Assembly: GCF_002775205.1 (NCBI RefSeq)
Contig: NC_036461.1
Location: 22,682,875 to 22,746,874, forward strand
Length of the DNA: 64,000 nt
Origin: Xiphophorus maculatus
Lineage: Eukaryota > Chordata > Actinopteri > Cyprinodontiformes > Poeciliidae
Direction of reading: 5' to 3'
Position numbers and translations under genes: made by a program. Below are positions 1 through 12,069 of this stretch, in pieces. Every line of letters starts with the position of its first letter. Positions within the stretch are counted from its first letter, which is position 1. Under the pieces are notes generated by a model. That model saw nothing but the letters and a program-made list of their open reading frames with translations, was not told the DNA's origin and ran no database searches.

Positions 1-862
1 TATTTAAAATCAGGTGGATTTTAAATATACATGTCTTAAGAACAGTTAGACAGACTGTTCTTAAGTCAAAACCAGAGTAAAAGAGACAGGATAAAACCTA
101 CACCTATCCTAGTCAAACATTACAGAGAAGAGACAGAAACTGTAAACTTTGAATGTAATCCCTTCTGTGCACTTTTTTTATTATTACAAACTGAAATGTG
201 AATTTGAAAACAACATGATGAATCCTTCTATGCGTTTATTTCCAGCCCTGTGACAAAACATTTGCTTCCATATAATTTTCTTCTGTTTTTAATATTTTTG
301 GTGTGGCACTGAAAGCTGTGGTATGTAACTTTTATTTTATTTTATTTTTAAAAAACAAACATTTACATGTTTGCTGTAACTGTCACTATGCCATGACTCT
401 ACGGTATGAGACAGAGAGAGCACTGGGTTGCAAAAAAAAAATCTTTTTTGGAATTTATCTATGTTTTGGTTTTTTTTATGAATCCACTGAATCCAAAAAT
501 GGCATCAATTTTTTTGTCCAATCAGGTCAGGTTCTTATTCTAATTTGATTTGGAGAAATCTGATCTTCTGACTAAATTGATAACATTTCTGTGACATTAT
601 CGGTTCATTTCCGTTCATATTTCCCATCCAAAAAAGGTTTTAGGAGGAGAAAAAAAAGGTTTTCTAACTGAGTGTATTAATAAAACGTTACAAACTTGGA
701 TTTCTATAAATTGAATAATAAACACTAATAAGGGTGAATTCATGTGTCAGAACATTTTGTTTTCATTGTATAAAATTCTCCGTCTCTTTTTCGTCCTGGT
801 GGACATCGTCAGTTGTTCAGTTGTTTGCCTTAAGACATGAAAACAATATCTCCACAAATTAT

Positions 863-913
863 ACACACACACACACACACACACACACCCACACACACAC
901 ACACACACACACA
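863..913. repeat. (CA)n microsatellite
   Basis: About 25 CA units with one interruption (ACCCAC). The threonine/histidine-rich open frame running through it is an artefact of the repeat. Confidence 0.95.
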
Positions 914-2228
914 GCCCATAAGTAAACCCAATCTGCTCTAATCAGGCTCAAAGTGTTCACACCCTCCTCAAACCCAATCAGATTTGGTCACGGTCTCTCT
1001 GAGTCAATCATTAATTTCAGGTGTTTTCCCAAAGATAAGCTCCAGCTTACTCCATGCACCTCCTTTTACGTTAGCTCATTAAAATGGAAAGATCAGCATT
1101 TTGTACCTGATTGCGTAATAAACTTTCCCCCGTGGAATAAAATAGCACGTTGTTCATCCGTTGTTTGTTTTTTTGAAAACCTCTCCCTGGGGTCAGGGCA
1201 AGCTTGTGCAGGTGAATCAAAGATTACATGCAACATTTATGATCTCTTTGGATCAAAAACACCCTGCTGGGTGAGATTGTAAGAGTAAAATTAACGAGGG
1301 ATATTCCGGCACTGCTTGTGGGAGGGAGGAATAGTCCCTTCAATTTCACCAGAACAGAAATACTTGTGTTGAGGCGGTAACCTGTTTTACAACTCGACTG
1401 CTTGAGGTAAACGTTGGTGAAGCATGAATGCTATGTGGTGGGCTTCATTTATATTCAACATTATATATTTGCGGTTTAATCATAGACAGTTTCGTGTAAG
1501 CATAGCCTCCCAGCTACTGCTAGAAAAAAAAAATCAGGAAATAGACCTGGAAAAAAATAAGAGCTCTAGAAAAACTTCTTCTTCAAGGTTTATTCTTTCG
1601 ACTGTTTCATTTTGAAGTTTCATTTCAGAGACAGAAGGCAACCATAACCCTGATGAAGTCACCTGATTTTTGACCAATCAGACATTTTCTATTAAGTAGC
1701 AGTTTTGGTATCTTCAGCTCAATCATCAAAACAGATCAATGAGATTACCAATAAGTTAATGCTTTATTTTAATTTGTTCCAATATACTCATTTAAGTTCA
1801 AATAAGGCATCAATATTGTGATTCTCTAAATAAAAATGTTTTAATAAGACAAACTGAGAAGATAGATCTCCATAAAAGGAAAAGAATTTGCCCTTCAGGT
1901 ATTTAATAGATATAACACTAACAACTTCTATTAGAGAGACAGCGTGCTCAAATCGTGGCAGCCGCTGGCAGCTGCTATACAGCTCAGTTGTGGCAGCCGT
2001 GGATCTTAGTGGCAGGTGTAAGCGACGCTGTGTCAGCTGCCACAAAAGCCAAAACCTGACTCTGCTAAGCTGTGTCTGCTTCTGGCAGCTGCCACCAGTT
2101 CTAATCCTGGCCTGCAGCTCATATGTTCTCCCTGTGGCTCTCTGCAGTTACTCAGGCTTCCTCTTACTATCCAAAAACATAGTAAGAAAACGTTATTATG
2201 AAGTTCATTCGTCTCTCTAAATAGCCCT

Positions 2229-2231
2229 TGT

Positions 2232-2262
<31 letters not shown>

Positions 2263-2267
2263 GGGGG
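2229..2267. repeat. (TG)n followed by a 22-G run
   Basis: TG repeats pass directly into an uninterrupted run of about 22 G (2246-2267). The tract forms the left edge of the dispersed repeat that follows. Confidence 0.95.
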
Positions 2268-2520
2268 TGTTTGTTTGTAATACCTTGTGGGAACCGTTTT
2301 CCTGACATATACTACGTTGTGGGGACTCACCGCTCCTTTTGGAAACCGAAGCCTGGTACCCAAAGGGGAAACACTGTTTTTTTGGGTCAGATTTAGGACT
2401 AAGGCGTAAAATGAGTTTTGGTTAGGATAAGGGTAAGGTTTAGGTTGTAGAAATTAATGGAAGTCAATGTAAAGTCCCCACAAAGATAGCCACGCAAACA
2501 TGTGTGTGTGTATGTGTATG
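2268..2520. repeat. Microsatellite-flanked dispersed fish repeat
   Basis: The segment lies between a TG tract and a second TG/TATG tract (about 2501-2520). It contains 'ccttgtgggaacc', 'gttgtggggact', a GGTTAGGATAAGGGTAAGG stretch and 'aaagtccccacaaagatagc'. I know this combination from many fish genomes as an abundant unclassified repeat. The assignment rests on memory, not a search. Confidence 0.5.
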
Positions 2521-3279
2521 TGAGATTGTTGGTACTTTCCCTCTTTATGCTGCCCTTTGGAGTGGTGACCTGTCCACAGTCTACCTCTTGTCCAATCATT
2601 GCATGAAACACCAGGCCCCCAAAACCTTTCAAGGCTAAAAAACAGTGCAGAAGCATAATTTAATTGTCTTTATCAGTTGCAACAAATATAATTAAGTGGA
2701 TTGCAAAATTCTTATGAAAAATATTTAAACTCAACAGTTTAGTATGTATTGCTAACCATGGTTGAAGTAGCTCACACTTTCAATAGACCCGGTGACCTCA
2801 GGTGCAGACCCGCCTCTGTATGCTAAGCCTCATAGCACAGAGTGTAGCGGTTTAAATAACTAACAATTAAATAGCAATAAACGGCATTTGTAGCTGTTTG
2901 GAAATCCCTTTAACTCCAAATACAACTAGATTTTTTTAATAAATGCCTAAATCATAACAGTAAATTCCATTTATTGTCACAATTTTGGTAAATGCATACA
3001 TGTGTTTGAGCTTGCAGATTCAATACTGATCATATATGAATTTTTGAAACACCCACAATAAATTCAAAACATGTGTATACTGTGAATATACGTATGTACA
3101 TATGTGTGTACATATCAGCATATTGTGTTGTACAAGTATCACAATGTATTGTAAAATGTTAGTGTAGTTTACATCGCATAGCACATAATATATTGTATAT
3201 CTTACATGGTATGTAACTGATTTTTGAGACATAATGTAGGAAAAAGTCACGATTTACAAAATCTCAATTTACAGTTGCA

Positions 3280-3610
3280 GCAAAGCCTGTCACAATAAGC
3301 AATTAATTGCATAAATAAAATAAAATAAGATCAATTACCATTCCGATTAATATTTTTTTGAAGGCCAATTTAATTTACAGAGACTTCACAATCCATTGTA
3401 TTTATAATTTTGGTTGTGTGTGGTTTTCTGTTGCTATTTCATTTATTGTTTGTTGGTTGGTGTGTTTTATTTTTGGAGTGTTGTGTACTTAAAGTTTATT
3501 AGTCTTTGATGGAACAAACTTGTAGTATCATGTAATTATGTTAATTGAAAATCTCCTCAAAATGACAATATTTTCTGTGACAATTCATCGTCTAATTTGT
3601 TATTGTGAGA
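3280..3610. repeat. Degenerate dispersed repeat (CTGTCACAATAAGCAATTAA end)
   Basis: One end reads CTGTCACAATAAGCAATTAA and the other has 'gttattgtgaga'. The same end sequence recurs in the other orientation near 38510-38535 and 50310-50345, so these look like relics of one non-autonomous DNA-transposon family. Confidence 0.4.
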
Positions 3611-4044
3611 CCTTGTGTGTGAACATGGAGTGAGAGTAAATTAGTTTCGTCTTCTTCCCACTACTTTTATTGCTAAATGTGTTTGTTTTTGTATAGTGTT
3701 GCATAAAAATGAACTGGATGACTTAAGAGAAATTTTGTTCATTCTGTTAGCTTGTTTATTGTGTTTATTCAGTGTATGTATGTTTTCTATGCTAGTTTTT
3801 TTTTTTCTTGCTAGGGGTAAGACCTGCATTTTATACTTTTTATATGTCTCCAGAGAAATAAAGCAATACACTAATGAACCCTAATCTAACATTTAAAAAT
3901 CCTTACGTGTTAAATCATTCAATCCCAGAAAAGAAAGCTTCAAACAAACAAATAATGTTTTTCATCCCCCTGATAAACACAAGATTTGATGACAAATTAC
4001 AAACAAAAGCACTGCTTGGGAAACACATGGAGGGAAATCCCATC

Positions 4045-4050
4045 TTTATT
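4045..4050 (-). terminator. Candidate VPS29 polyadenylation signal AATAAA
   Basis: TTTATT on the plus strand reads AATAAA on the minus strand, 361 nt past the VPS29 stop. A variant ATTAAA lies closer, at 4114-4119. The choice between them is a guess without transcript ends. Confidence 0.5.
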
Positions 4051-4410
4051 GTGGAAGTGAATGAATAAGGCAGGTCACAGAAAGCTAAAGGTGTGTTGGT
4101 CACATGGACAGGATTTAATAAGGGTGAAAATAAAAATCACCAAAAAAAAGTCACCAAATTCATTTTTCATAACAAAACATGTGACATTAATGTATCCTCT
4201 AATGAAAGCTCGCTTACAAGTTAATGCGATTGACTTATAAAAAATATTATACACAAGCATTTTAGAGTTAAGTTCATGAGCAGTTTTGCTACAGCATTAA
4301 CACTGCGGTGAACTGAGGGAGCTGCTGCCCCCTGGTGGACAGGAATGAAACATGACGCTGAGCCTCATTAACCTAACTCTTCTGCCATTCCTCCTTCTCC
4401 CATATGTCCT

Positions 4411-4528
4411 TTAGGACTTCTTATACTCAATTCTCTCCACCTTAACGTCATCTCCGATCAGCTGATAAACATACGTCACCACTGTAGACGCTTGGATGTC
4501 CATTAGTACAAAGGAGGGGATAATGTTT
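4411..4528 (-). CDS. vps29: VPS29 exon 4 (C-terminus and stop)
   Basis: 118 nt. Acceptor gttccag|AAAC. With the AG carried over it reads [15 protein letters not shown] to VERIEYKKS, then TAA at 4413-4411. This C-terminal strand region matches the family closely. It is only 39 codons, so an ORF length filter would miss it. Confidence 0.94.
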
Positions 4529-7500
4529 CTGGAACAAAGAGCACAAAATATAGAAGGTTACAAGAGAATAAAGGATTAACTGAAGAACTGAAGAAAAAAA
4601 CAGGTATACAGGGTTTCCTATTGTTTTCCATTCAAACGTTCTGGACTTTCCCAGAATCAAATTTTCCAATACCACAATTTTCTAAATCTAAATATTTAAA
4701 GAGGCAGTTTAATGTGTTTTTCAGGCACAGAGTGCAATTTTATAGCACAATTGGGTAACTGTGTTATCTTCAGTTGTTTAAAAAAAAAAAAAAAGCCACA
4801 TATATTTTATTATTTTGTAATTTAACGCCTTGAAATTGAGAGCCTGTCTCTTTAAAAACTCCTGCTCTATCGTAAACTCCTCTTTCAGCTCCTCTATTAA
4901 CCCTTTAACAGGGTTTTTACCAGCGTTGCTCTGATAAGAAGCTCCTATAACGAGCTCAGCTCAGTTCCACCAGGTGTTTGCTAAATGCTGCTGGCTAGTC
5001 TGAAGGAAGGAAGCTGCAGCTCCGAGGAGGAGCTGAACCTTGAAGGCGGGGCTACGTCCACTCAGGCATTTTCCACAGCTGAGTGGTTGCCACAGGAGAT
5101 TAAAGGATTCCTCAAACATGCATGAAAGAATCAAGGCAACACTCCAGGCACGTTTTTGATGAGGGAATAACATTATAACATGAGGTAAAGCTCAAAAAAG
5201 TTGATTTTACATAGTTTACATGTAAATATAAAGTCACCTTTGAAGTCAAAGTCATAATCTGAAATATTTTTGACTTGGTTTCCTTTTTATAGTAATAAGG
5301 ATAAGAATAAGTATTTTCTAAACCAGAGATTTTCATAGTATGGGCTGAAAACTTTCCACACCAAGTCAATCGAGATCCAATCCACTCCTTAGTGTTACAG
5401 CACGCTTAGCGAGGGCTCACCTGACCTAGACAGCGCAACTAAAGGTGAATAATAACAACACTTGTTTTATGAAGGAAGACAATAACTCTTCCTGTAAATT
5501 CTATCCCCACGTGCTTAACTGAAACAGCACAGAAACCATGTTACAAGCCAAACTATTAAGTTATATCAAAGGAGAGAGAAAGCATGCTAAAGCTAGCCTA
5601 GCGCCTCTAAGATGTGCATTTACACAACTCTTTGTTGCTGTATGTGAACTCTTCTAGAATGGTACCCGCACTAACGGAGTTGTTGCTCTGTCTTCAGTGG
5701 ACATGTTTGTCCAGGAGGAGTGAATGCTGCAAGTTTCCTTCAATAGAAAACTTTTTTTTTATTTTTACCAATGTTAATAATAAACTGAGCTTGACTGTAT
5801 TGTTTAATAAGTAGGATCAATATGGAATGGATGTAATTGGCCTGTAAACTTTCTGTATGATTGGACTCTTTGTAAAGTTTCTTGAGATGACATGTTATGA
5901 TGAAATATATTACGAATCCTTTTTACCAATAGAGTGCCTAATGACACCTCCAATGTACAATTGGGGGAAAAATACATTTCCTAAGTACTGCTAATTGAAT
6001 ATAGTCTCTTAATGCTACACGGGAAGTTAAGCTCAAACACGCCTACTGTGTTCTGTGCTGCAGTAAATCGGACTTCCAGTCTTTACTTCGATATTTCCTG
6101 CTTTAAAACGGACACAGGTTCTCGTCACAGCTACCTTTCCAGTGCGTTGTAGGCCCCGGTAGCAGAGCCGGGGTTGATGTAAAACTTGTTTTCGTTCTCG
6201 AAAGCCTCGAACTTGTGCGTGTGTCCCGAGATGAGGATGTCGACATCCAGCTGCCTCTGGAGCAGCGCCAGGCTTGCCATGTCGCCCCAGGGGATGACCT
6301 GGTGGCCGTGGATGAGGCCGATCTTGAACTGGCCCACTGTCACCACCTTCTGCTCGGGGTAGTTCAGGTTCTGAGAGGAGGGCAGAGAGAGTTTCGGTTT
6401 TAGTGAACACATTAGCTGGAGAGATCTGCTTTCACCAGAGAGAAAACCCTGAATGTAGAGTGAAGAGCTCCTGGTGTTTAGTGGATTGGTACACTGCCTG
6501 GCAAAAAAAATCCCTACCCTTTTTTAGCTTTTCTACTCTTTAACAACAAATCTCACTATGTTTTATTGTAATGTTGTAAGACAGACTAACACTAAGTGGC
6601 ACATAATGTAGAGGGGAAAGAAGTTTTTTTTCTATAAATTAATAAAAACATTACTCTGGTATGTAATGTTTCTGGTACACCTAAATTAGGGATCATCTTA
6701 ATAGCAAATCGTATTTATTTGGGTGCAATTCAATTTCAGTATAAATTCTGTCTTGCTGTTAAAGCATCAGAGGTTTGAGGGGGAAACATCACATAAAGAG
6801 AAGAGTTTAAATGACCCTGAACACAACATCCTCAGTGAGACATGGTGGTGGCAGCATAATGCTGTGGGGATTCTCTTGTAGTGCAGGGACAGAGAAGTTT
6901 GTCGGATGCAAACTATGAAAGGCGGATTTTGAACCAAGTGCAGTGATTGCTTAGAATTTCCCAGATCCAAATAAAATTGATAACTTCTGGTGTGTCTGAA
7001 AAACTAATGTTTTATAGAACCTCTGAGTCCAGTTTGATCAGGATCGAATTTTATGAAAATAATAATAATAATAATAAAAAGGCAAGAATTTCCTTTTATG
7101 GTCTATCATAAAATCCCGATATGTAGGAATATGTATATGATATCTTTCAAAGGGTGGACATTAGCCAGGCACAGGGAACCTCAATTTGACATATTCAGTG
7201 GTGAGGACACTTCTACTAATATGCTAATAGCAGAGCTAATTTTCCATTTAGCACTTTAGCGTTTTTTGATAACTTTGAAAACATTTAGCACACCTTGCTT
7301 ACCCTTTCACAAATTACTATATTGGTATAAAATTTTACTGTTAGCTCCCACTAATTGCAATGTTGGTGTAGCACTTTAGTGATAGTAGAACAACTATTTA
7401 TGATAAGCGATTCAGGTTAGTGCAACTAATGTTTTAGCTAGCGGTGACCGCCACTGGAAATATTGTTCCTCTTTCTCTAAATGCCATTTATTTTTCAACT

Positions 7501-10500
7501 TAAATACTTTTCCACTGAATGGTGCAATGATTACGGTGGATCTTAATAAGGAGTACAGACCTCGTCAAAGTCTCCCCGCACAATGTGGACATCCCCAGCG
7601 AGAGTTTTCAGGTAGTCGTAGCTCTCCTTGGTGCAAAGGTTGCCTGTGCAGAGAATGTGCTGGATCTTCCCCGGGACCAGCAGCTTCTTGAACTTGGCTG
7701 GCAGCGTGTTGCACCGGTGGGGGATGTGCAGGTCACCTAACACCAAAACCAACTAATGTCGCACAAACACACACAAAAACCAGTTAGTCACCCATGGATG
7801 AAGGAAGGTGTCCGAGGACAGAGCCCTGCAGGGTGCCGTAGGTCAACCTGCAGCAGAAAACAATGGACATAAAAGCCACAATAACCCTTCTCTATACCCT
7901 TATTAGTTATTGTTAAGATTTTTTTTACAATAGAATAATGCAACCTTTTTTTGGTTTCTTGTACTGAAACACCCAGCAATCTATTACAGCTGATTAACAC
8001 CTCCCTCAAGCCAATCAAATCAGCAACGTTTGTAAGTACAGTTCTGAACATACAATGTGTCTGAATTCAAACTGGCTTCTAAATGTCATTTCATGAAGAG
8101 TTTTTAAAAAGCCAAAAGTTCAAAAAGACCAACAACAACAACAAAAAAGTGAACCGATTACGCACAGCTGGACTTCAGACACTCTGCGACAGACTGGAGA
8201 GAAGTCTACTGTTACGAAACACAGGAAGTGACACACAAGCGTACATGAGCAAACTGCATTATGAAGGGATAGTTCAGGATTTTCTTCTACGTGAGGTTTG
8301 GTTAAAAAGCTTTAAAATGTAAATCTTACCTGCATTAAGCAGCTCTTGAGATTTTCATTGAGCATAAATCTCTATTTGTTTGTTTTAGAGGTTTGACCAA
8401 AGAGGATGTCTCCATCTACCAATAATTGTTCAATGTCGAAGAAGATGTCAAGTATTTATTATGCTTCTCTGTGCATAACTATCCAATATGAGCATGACAG
8501 TTTGAAGCTTCATGAAATATCAAACGCAGAAAAAAATTACAAGACGTTTTTTGATGGTGGGGGTCCACTTTGACCCTGGCTCCTCTAGCCGCTGCCTTCC
8601 AGGACCAATTATCTGGCAAAGACCTCAAGAGATTTACCAAGTACAGGTAAGGTTTTAACTGGGCGACACGTAAACAATCCTAAAATATCCCTCAATACTA
8701 ACAAAATCCCTACATCCCACTGTAACTGCAACACTGCAGTGGGTAAAAATGTCTCTTCTTAGTTTAGAGCTCATGTGAGTTTAAAAAAAAAAAAAAAGTG
8801 TACTTATCTACATTAAAAATCTGTTTATTTGGTTAACAGAAAATAAAATCCAGAAATGTGTCACAGGGATGAGTCATAACATCTAACAGAAGGCGAAAAG
8901 GAAAATTTTGGAATGCACCAACAAACTCAATTTTCTAGAATCACTATTTTCTAGAAAACAAAACACACACACACACACAGTTGAGGATTTTTCTATGGAA
9001 CTCAATTCCAAATTATTCAAATTTGTGTGACGGTTAACTAAATGTGAGTCCTTGTCCATCTAGGAACGGATCTGGGTCATCTATACTTATATGGCCTTTC
9101 AAACACCTTCACCAGGAGTGGCAACTAATTTGTCCACATCCTTATACTTGGGATAACAACACAGATCAAGCATATAGCAGCATAAGTTCAATTCATAGCA
9201 ACTCTTGAAATAACAGCGGCTTGTTCTGCTAAAAAGGGAAAAAAACAGGCAGACCTGCGTACATTTGCAATCCCATTTTCTTGTTAGTGCCAGGCAGAAG
9301 GGTGAGCAGAAAAACAAGGATGCAGCATAAAGCGAGAACACTTACCCGGTGACCAGCCTGGTTGGTGGGAGACAGACAGGTATAAAGAGGTGAAAGGGGA
9401 GGAAGAGGAGGAGGAGGAGGTGGAGGAGGAAGAGGTGCATGTGTACATGACACAGGATGTGTTCAGAGATTGGGGTGGAAAAAAAATACAAACAGAAAGA
9501 AGTTGGGACAAATTAAAAAGTGAATGGATTAAGTTGATTAATTAATGAATCATTCAAAAACAAATAAAGAAAATTACAACAACACAAAAAAAGACAAAGT
9601 GGTCAAGACATTTGTTAATGGTTGATGGTTAGTGATCATGCTAATCTGAAAACAACAGCGCAGGGACCCGAGTGTCAGCCAGTGCAAAATCAGGTGCCAA
9701 AGCAAATCTGACCGCTTCACTGTAATTTAGCACGAACAACAATACAGAGACATTTCAACTCATATCCTAAACCTAGAGCCGGCCCAACGCATAAGAGATT
9801 CAAGCTGTTGATGAGGGAACCGAAGCCCAAAATGGACAATGTAAAGTTCATATTTGTAGTGACATTTTACAACTTTTACAAATTGCTTTGAAGATGTATA
9901 AATAGTAAAAATAAAAAGACTTTTAATTCTTTTACATGTATAATTGTCATGTAACACATAAACTCTGCTAAAGGTGGTAGTTTTGAAATTAAGGAATTAC
10001 ATGATTATCTCTCAGCTTTATCTGATTGTTGTTAAACTCAAGAGACCATTAAAGTGCACGCTGGCGTTTGATGCACTTAGAAAAAGTTGAGATTTCTTCC
10101 TTTAAAATCAAGTACTAAACAAAACAATTCTATACTTTTATTGACGTATATATTTTTATTGATTCCTGCTTACTATGTCATGCACCACATATTATTATTT
10201 ATTAAGGAATAAAGTCAACGTAATCTGAGCATGCTCTGTAAAATCCATAACACTGAACGCACAATAAGCAGAGCCACAAATCTAAGTTTTGCTTAGAGTT
10301 CCATACAATCTTGGGCCAGCTTTATATAGACTGACAACTTTATCAACCTGAAAAATTATACGGGAAAAATGAATGAATGAATGAATGAATGAATGAATGA
10401 ATGAATGAATGAATGAACGGGATGAATAAATGACATAATGACAGCAGCTTCCCTAGGAAATGGATCTACTTTGCCAGTCTTAAAAAGAACTAATAAGCAA

Positions 10501-10969
10501 AGTGTAGCATGAGATGAGATCCAGGAAGCATATTTCATCAGTGCAGTACAAGAAAAGGTTTTACAAGATGACGCTACCTTTAGCTGGTTAGCCACTGTGG
10601 CGCTAATTTGATTGGTAAGAATAAAATATATTTTTTAAAAAACGTGCTGTCATAACAAAATACTCCAAGAACAAGAATGGCGAACTAAGAAAGAACCGTG
10701 CAAAAAAAAAAAAAAAAAACCCTGTTACAACAGAGGTGAGTGAAACTGTCAAGAGTGTTTTTCTTAAAAACTCAAGGATGTCATGTGATCGTCGATCCAT
10801 CTTTTGGTCGAGCTAAAGTAGAAGTAAGCCTACGACTAAACCCCAATACGAGGCTGGGACGCAACGTCGCTTTCTTTATGTCGACAGCAACTTTGCTAAT
10901 AAGCCAAGCGTACTTAAGGCTCACTACATGCAGGAAATGGTTCTCCTTTCGACATTTCAGACTCACCAT
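4411..10969 (-). CDS. vps29: VPS29, retromer complex subunit (metallophosphoesterase fold)
   Basis: Core coding exons, 5' to 3' on the minus strand, are 10969-10967, 7752-7561, 6370-6135 and 4528-4411. They join in phase to 182 codons plus TAA, the length of human VPS29 isoform 1. Including the 12-nt microexon 9357-9346 gives 186 aa. VPS29 is the small retromer subunit that binds VPS35 and TBC1D5 on endosomes for recycling of cargo. The protein has the phosphoesterase metal-site residues D8, H10, N39, D62, H86, H115 and H117 (GDLH, GN, GD, GH and GHTH motifs). F63 occupies the place of the catalytic histidine of active phosphatases, as in other VPS29 proteins, so it is expected to be a scaffold rather than an enzyme. 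All introns are GT-AG. I see no frameshift. The next gene in the opposite direction is EIF5. Confidence 0.96.
4696..5212 (-). mobile_element. MITE copy A (TTAAAGGGGCA family), inverted
   Basis: Lies in VPS29 intron 3. Its reverse complement shares long stretches with copies at 19253, 24618, 34400 and 46261: the 'cagactagcc.gcagcaattagcaaacacc' block, the 'aaagaggcag' block and the 'catgttataatgttattccctc' block. The 4696 end corresponds to the GCCCCTTTAA terminus. Confidence 0.75.
6135..6370 (-). CDS. vps29: VPS29 exon 3 (residues 66-143)
   Basis: 236 nt. Acceptor ctctcag|AAC, donor GAAAG|GTAGC. It encodes [14 protein letters not shown] to [11 protein letters not shown] and carries H86 and the GHTH motif (H115, H117). 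The last two bases, AG, begin an Arg codon completed in exon 4. Confidence 0.95.
6491..6975 (+). mobile_element. Degenerate Tc1/mariner-type fragment
   Basis: Lies in VPS29 intron 2. The left end 'acactgcctggcaaaaaaaa' resembles a Tc1/mariner terminus common in fish. Positions 6841-6891 translate as [17 protein letters not shown], close to the GGGSIMLWG block of Tc1-like transposases. No longer open frame survives, so it is a dead relic. Confidence 0.6.
7059..7076. repeat. (AAT)n microsatellite
   Basis: Six AAT units in VPS29 intron 2. Confidence 0.9.
7561..7752 (-). CDS. vps29: VPS29 exon 2 (residues 2-65)
   Basis: 192 nt, phase 0 at both ends. Acceptor cattag|TTG, donor GAG|GTCTGT. It encodes [15 protein letters not shown] to RGDFDE and carries D8, H10, N39, D62 and F63. 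Confidence 0.95.
8160..8640. repeat. Probable dispersed repeat in VPS29 intron 1
   Basis: The phrase 'gaagtgacacacaagcgtacatgagcaaactgcattatgaagggatagttcaggatt' (positions 8225-8281) resembles a common fish repeat. Edges and family were not determined. Confidence 0.35.
9346..9357 (-). CDS. vps29: VPS29 12-nt alternative microexon encoding AGHR
   Basis: The minus strand reads caaccag|GCTGGTCACCGG|GTAAGT: a good acceptor, four codons A-G-H-R, and a consensus donor. Both flanking phases are 0. Inclusion gives an MAGHRLVLVLGD N-terminus, matching the longer human VPS29 isoform as I know it. A CCT-rich pyrimidine tract (plus-strand 9385-9435) lies upstream of the acceptor. Confidence 0.85.
9385..9435. 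repeat. GGA-rich (minus-strand CCT-rich) tract
   Basis: Imperfect GGA repeats on the plus strand. In VPS29 sense orientation this is a long CU-rich tract starting about 30 nt upstream of the microexon acceptor. Confidence 0.85.
10369..10416. repeat. (ATGA)n microsatellite
   Basis: About 12 tandem tetranucleotide units in VPS29 intron 1. Confidence 0.95.
10967..10969 (-). CDS. vps29: VPS29 exon 1 coding part: start codon only
   Basis: On the minus strand the sequence reads cagacaagATG|GTGAGT. The donor follows directly after the ATG, so the first coding exon contributes only the initiator Met and the intron phase is 0. This matches the known vertebrate structure, in which the residues after Met depend on whether the microexon is used. 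Confidence 0.85.
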
Positions 10970-11100
10970 CTTGTCTGTTGCTGTTTGCTGCTAGCCCAGT
11001 TGAGGAAGCGCCTACGAACGTAACGGAAGCTAATGGGGTAGACGAAACAAGAGCGTCCAGGAAGGCGATGTGTCGGCCATATTGTGGGTGGCATCAGCAC
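10970..11100 (-). promoter_or_regulatory. VPS29 5' UTR and probable promoter
   Basis: The segment directly upstream of the ATG is richer in CpG than its surroundings. On the minus strand 'caatATGGCCgac' (about 11069-11081) resembles a YY1 site. No TATA box is apparent. The transcription start is not determined. Confidence 0.45.
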
Positions 11101-12069
11101 CATTAAAAAAATATATATATTTTTTTATTTAAAAATTTTAATTTCCGCCTAAATAATCTGACGTTTTTAAATTAATCACTGAAATTTTCTATTTAAAAAA
11201 AAAAACGTGGAAATGTCTGAGCTGGAAATGTCGAAACTTTTCTGGGGAAAAAAATTAGAAAATTTTCTACTTCAACCTTTATTTCTAGAAAATTTCTTAG
11301 ATTAATTTTAAAAATCCTTAGTTTTTCCAGCAAATTTTTAACTTCTTAAATTTCAGAGTTTTTTCTTGCAAATGTTTGACTTCTCAAACTCAGAAATTTT
11401 CACTTTTTTTTTCTAGAAAATTTCTTAGGTATATCTCAAACTTTCTGAGCTCTTGGCAGAAATGGCGGTGATACACCGTCATATTTCGTTAAAATACAAA
11501 AAACAGGTTTTCAGGACATTATTTGAAGTGTTTAGGTCAAGCAACCCTGTGGTGTGTGAAGTCCCACTGTTAATCCAATGATACTGAGCCACGTCTATCC
11601 ATACATTTTTGATTTAAATTTTTAACGAGTTATGGAGACCCTAGAAGACACGTTTAATTTGCAAATACAAATATTTGACTAAATTATCACCGTTATTGGT
11701 TGGAAATAGTATTTGTGCGAACCTGCCACTCATAAAATGACAGTGATGCTGACGTAGCGCCTGCGAAAGTCACAGATATAACCACGTAGAAGTCGCCTTC
11801 ATCGGTGCCATTCATTGGAATATAATCTGCCCACGCAGCCGCCATCTTTGTACGGGGGGCCCTCCATGTAGAACCTCAGACAATTGTAACAAAAACTCTC
11901 TATAAGAACAATCACACGCTTTCAAACGATTTTAAGTAGCTTTTTAAAATTATTATTATTTTACACACAATGCAAAAAAAGCAGAATAGTAAAAAACAAA
12001 AAAGTTAATCTAAAAAATAATAATGCAGCCAGTTTTTCCAATTTGAAATTAACTTGAGTATAGTATTTT

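Larger units (their letters stand above)
1..4030. other. Intergenic region without recognisable gene
   Basis: I find no exon chain, RNA gene or conserved protein here. Open frames are short and have no splice-compatible partners. The stretch holds a CA microsatellite (863-913), a cluster of CAGCTG motifs (1969-2091), a TG/poly-G tract leading into a common fish repeat (2229-2520), and AT-rich DNA with a degenerate dispersed repeat (3280-3610). Confidence 0.6.

Noticed and set aside
734..925. Open frame ending in a long Thr-His run
   Set aside because: Most of it is translation of the CA microsatellite.
953..1282. 109-codon open frame near the left end
   Set aside because: No recognised domain, ordinary composition for chance in this DNA, and no partner exons or promoter seen.
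6033..6410. 125-codon minus-strand frame
   Set aside because: It overlaps VPS29 exon 3 in another frame. The VPS29 frame matches the family residue by residue, so this one is a shadow.
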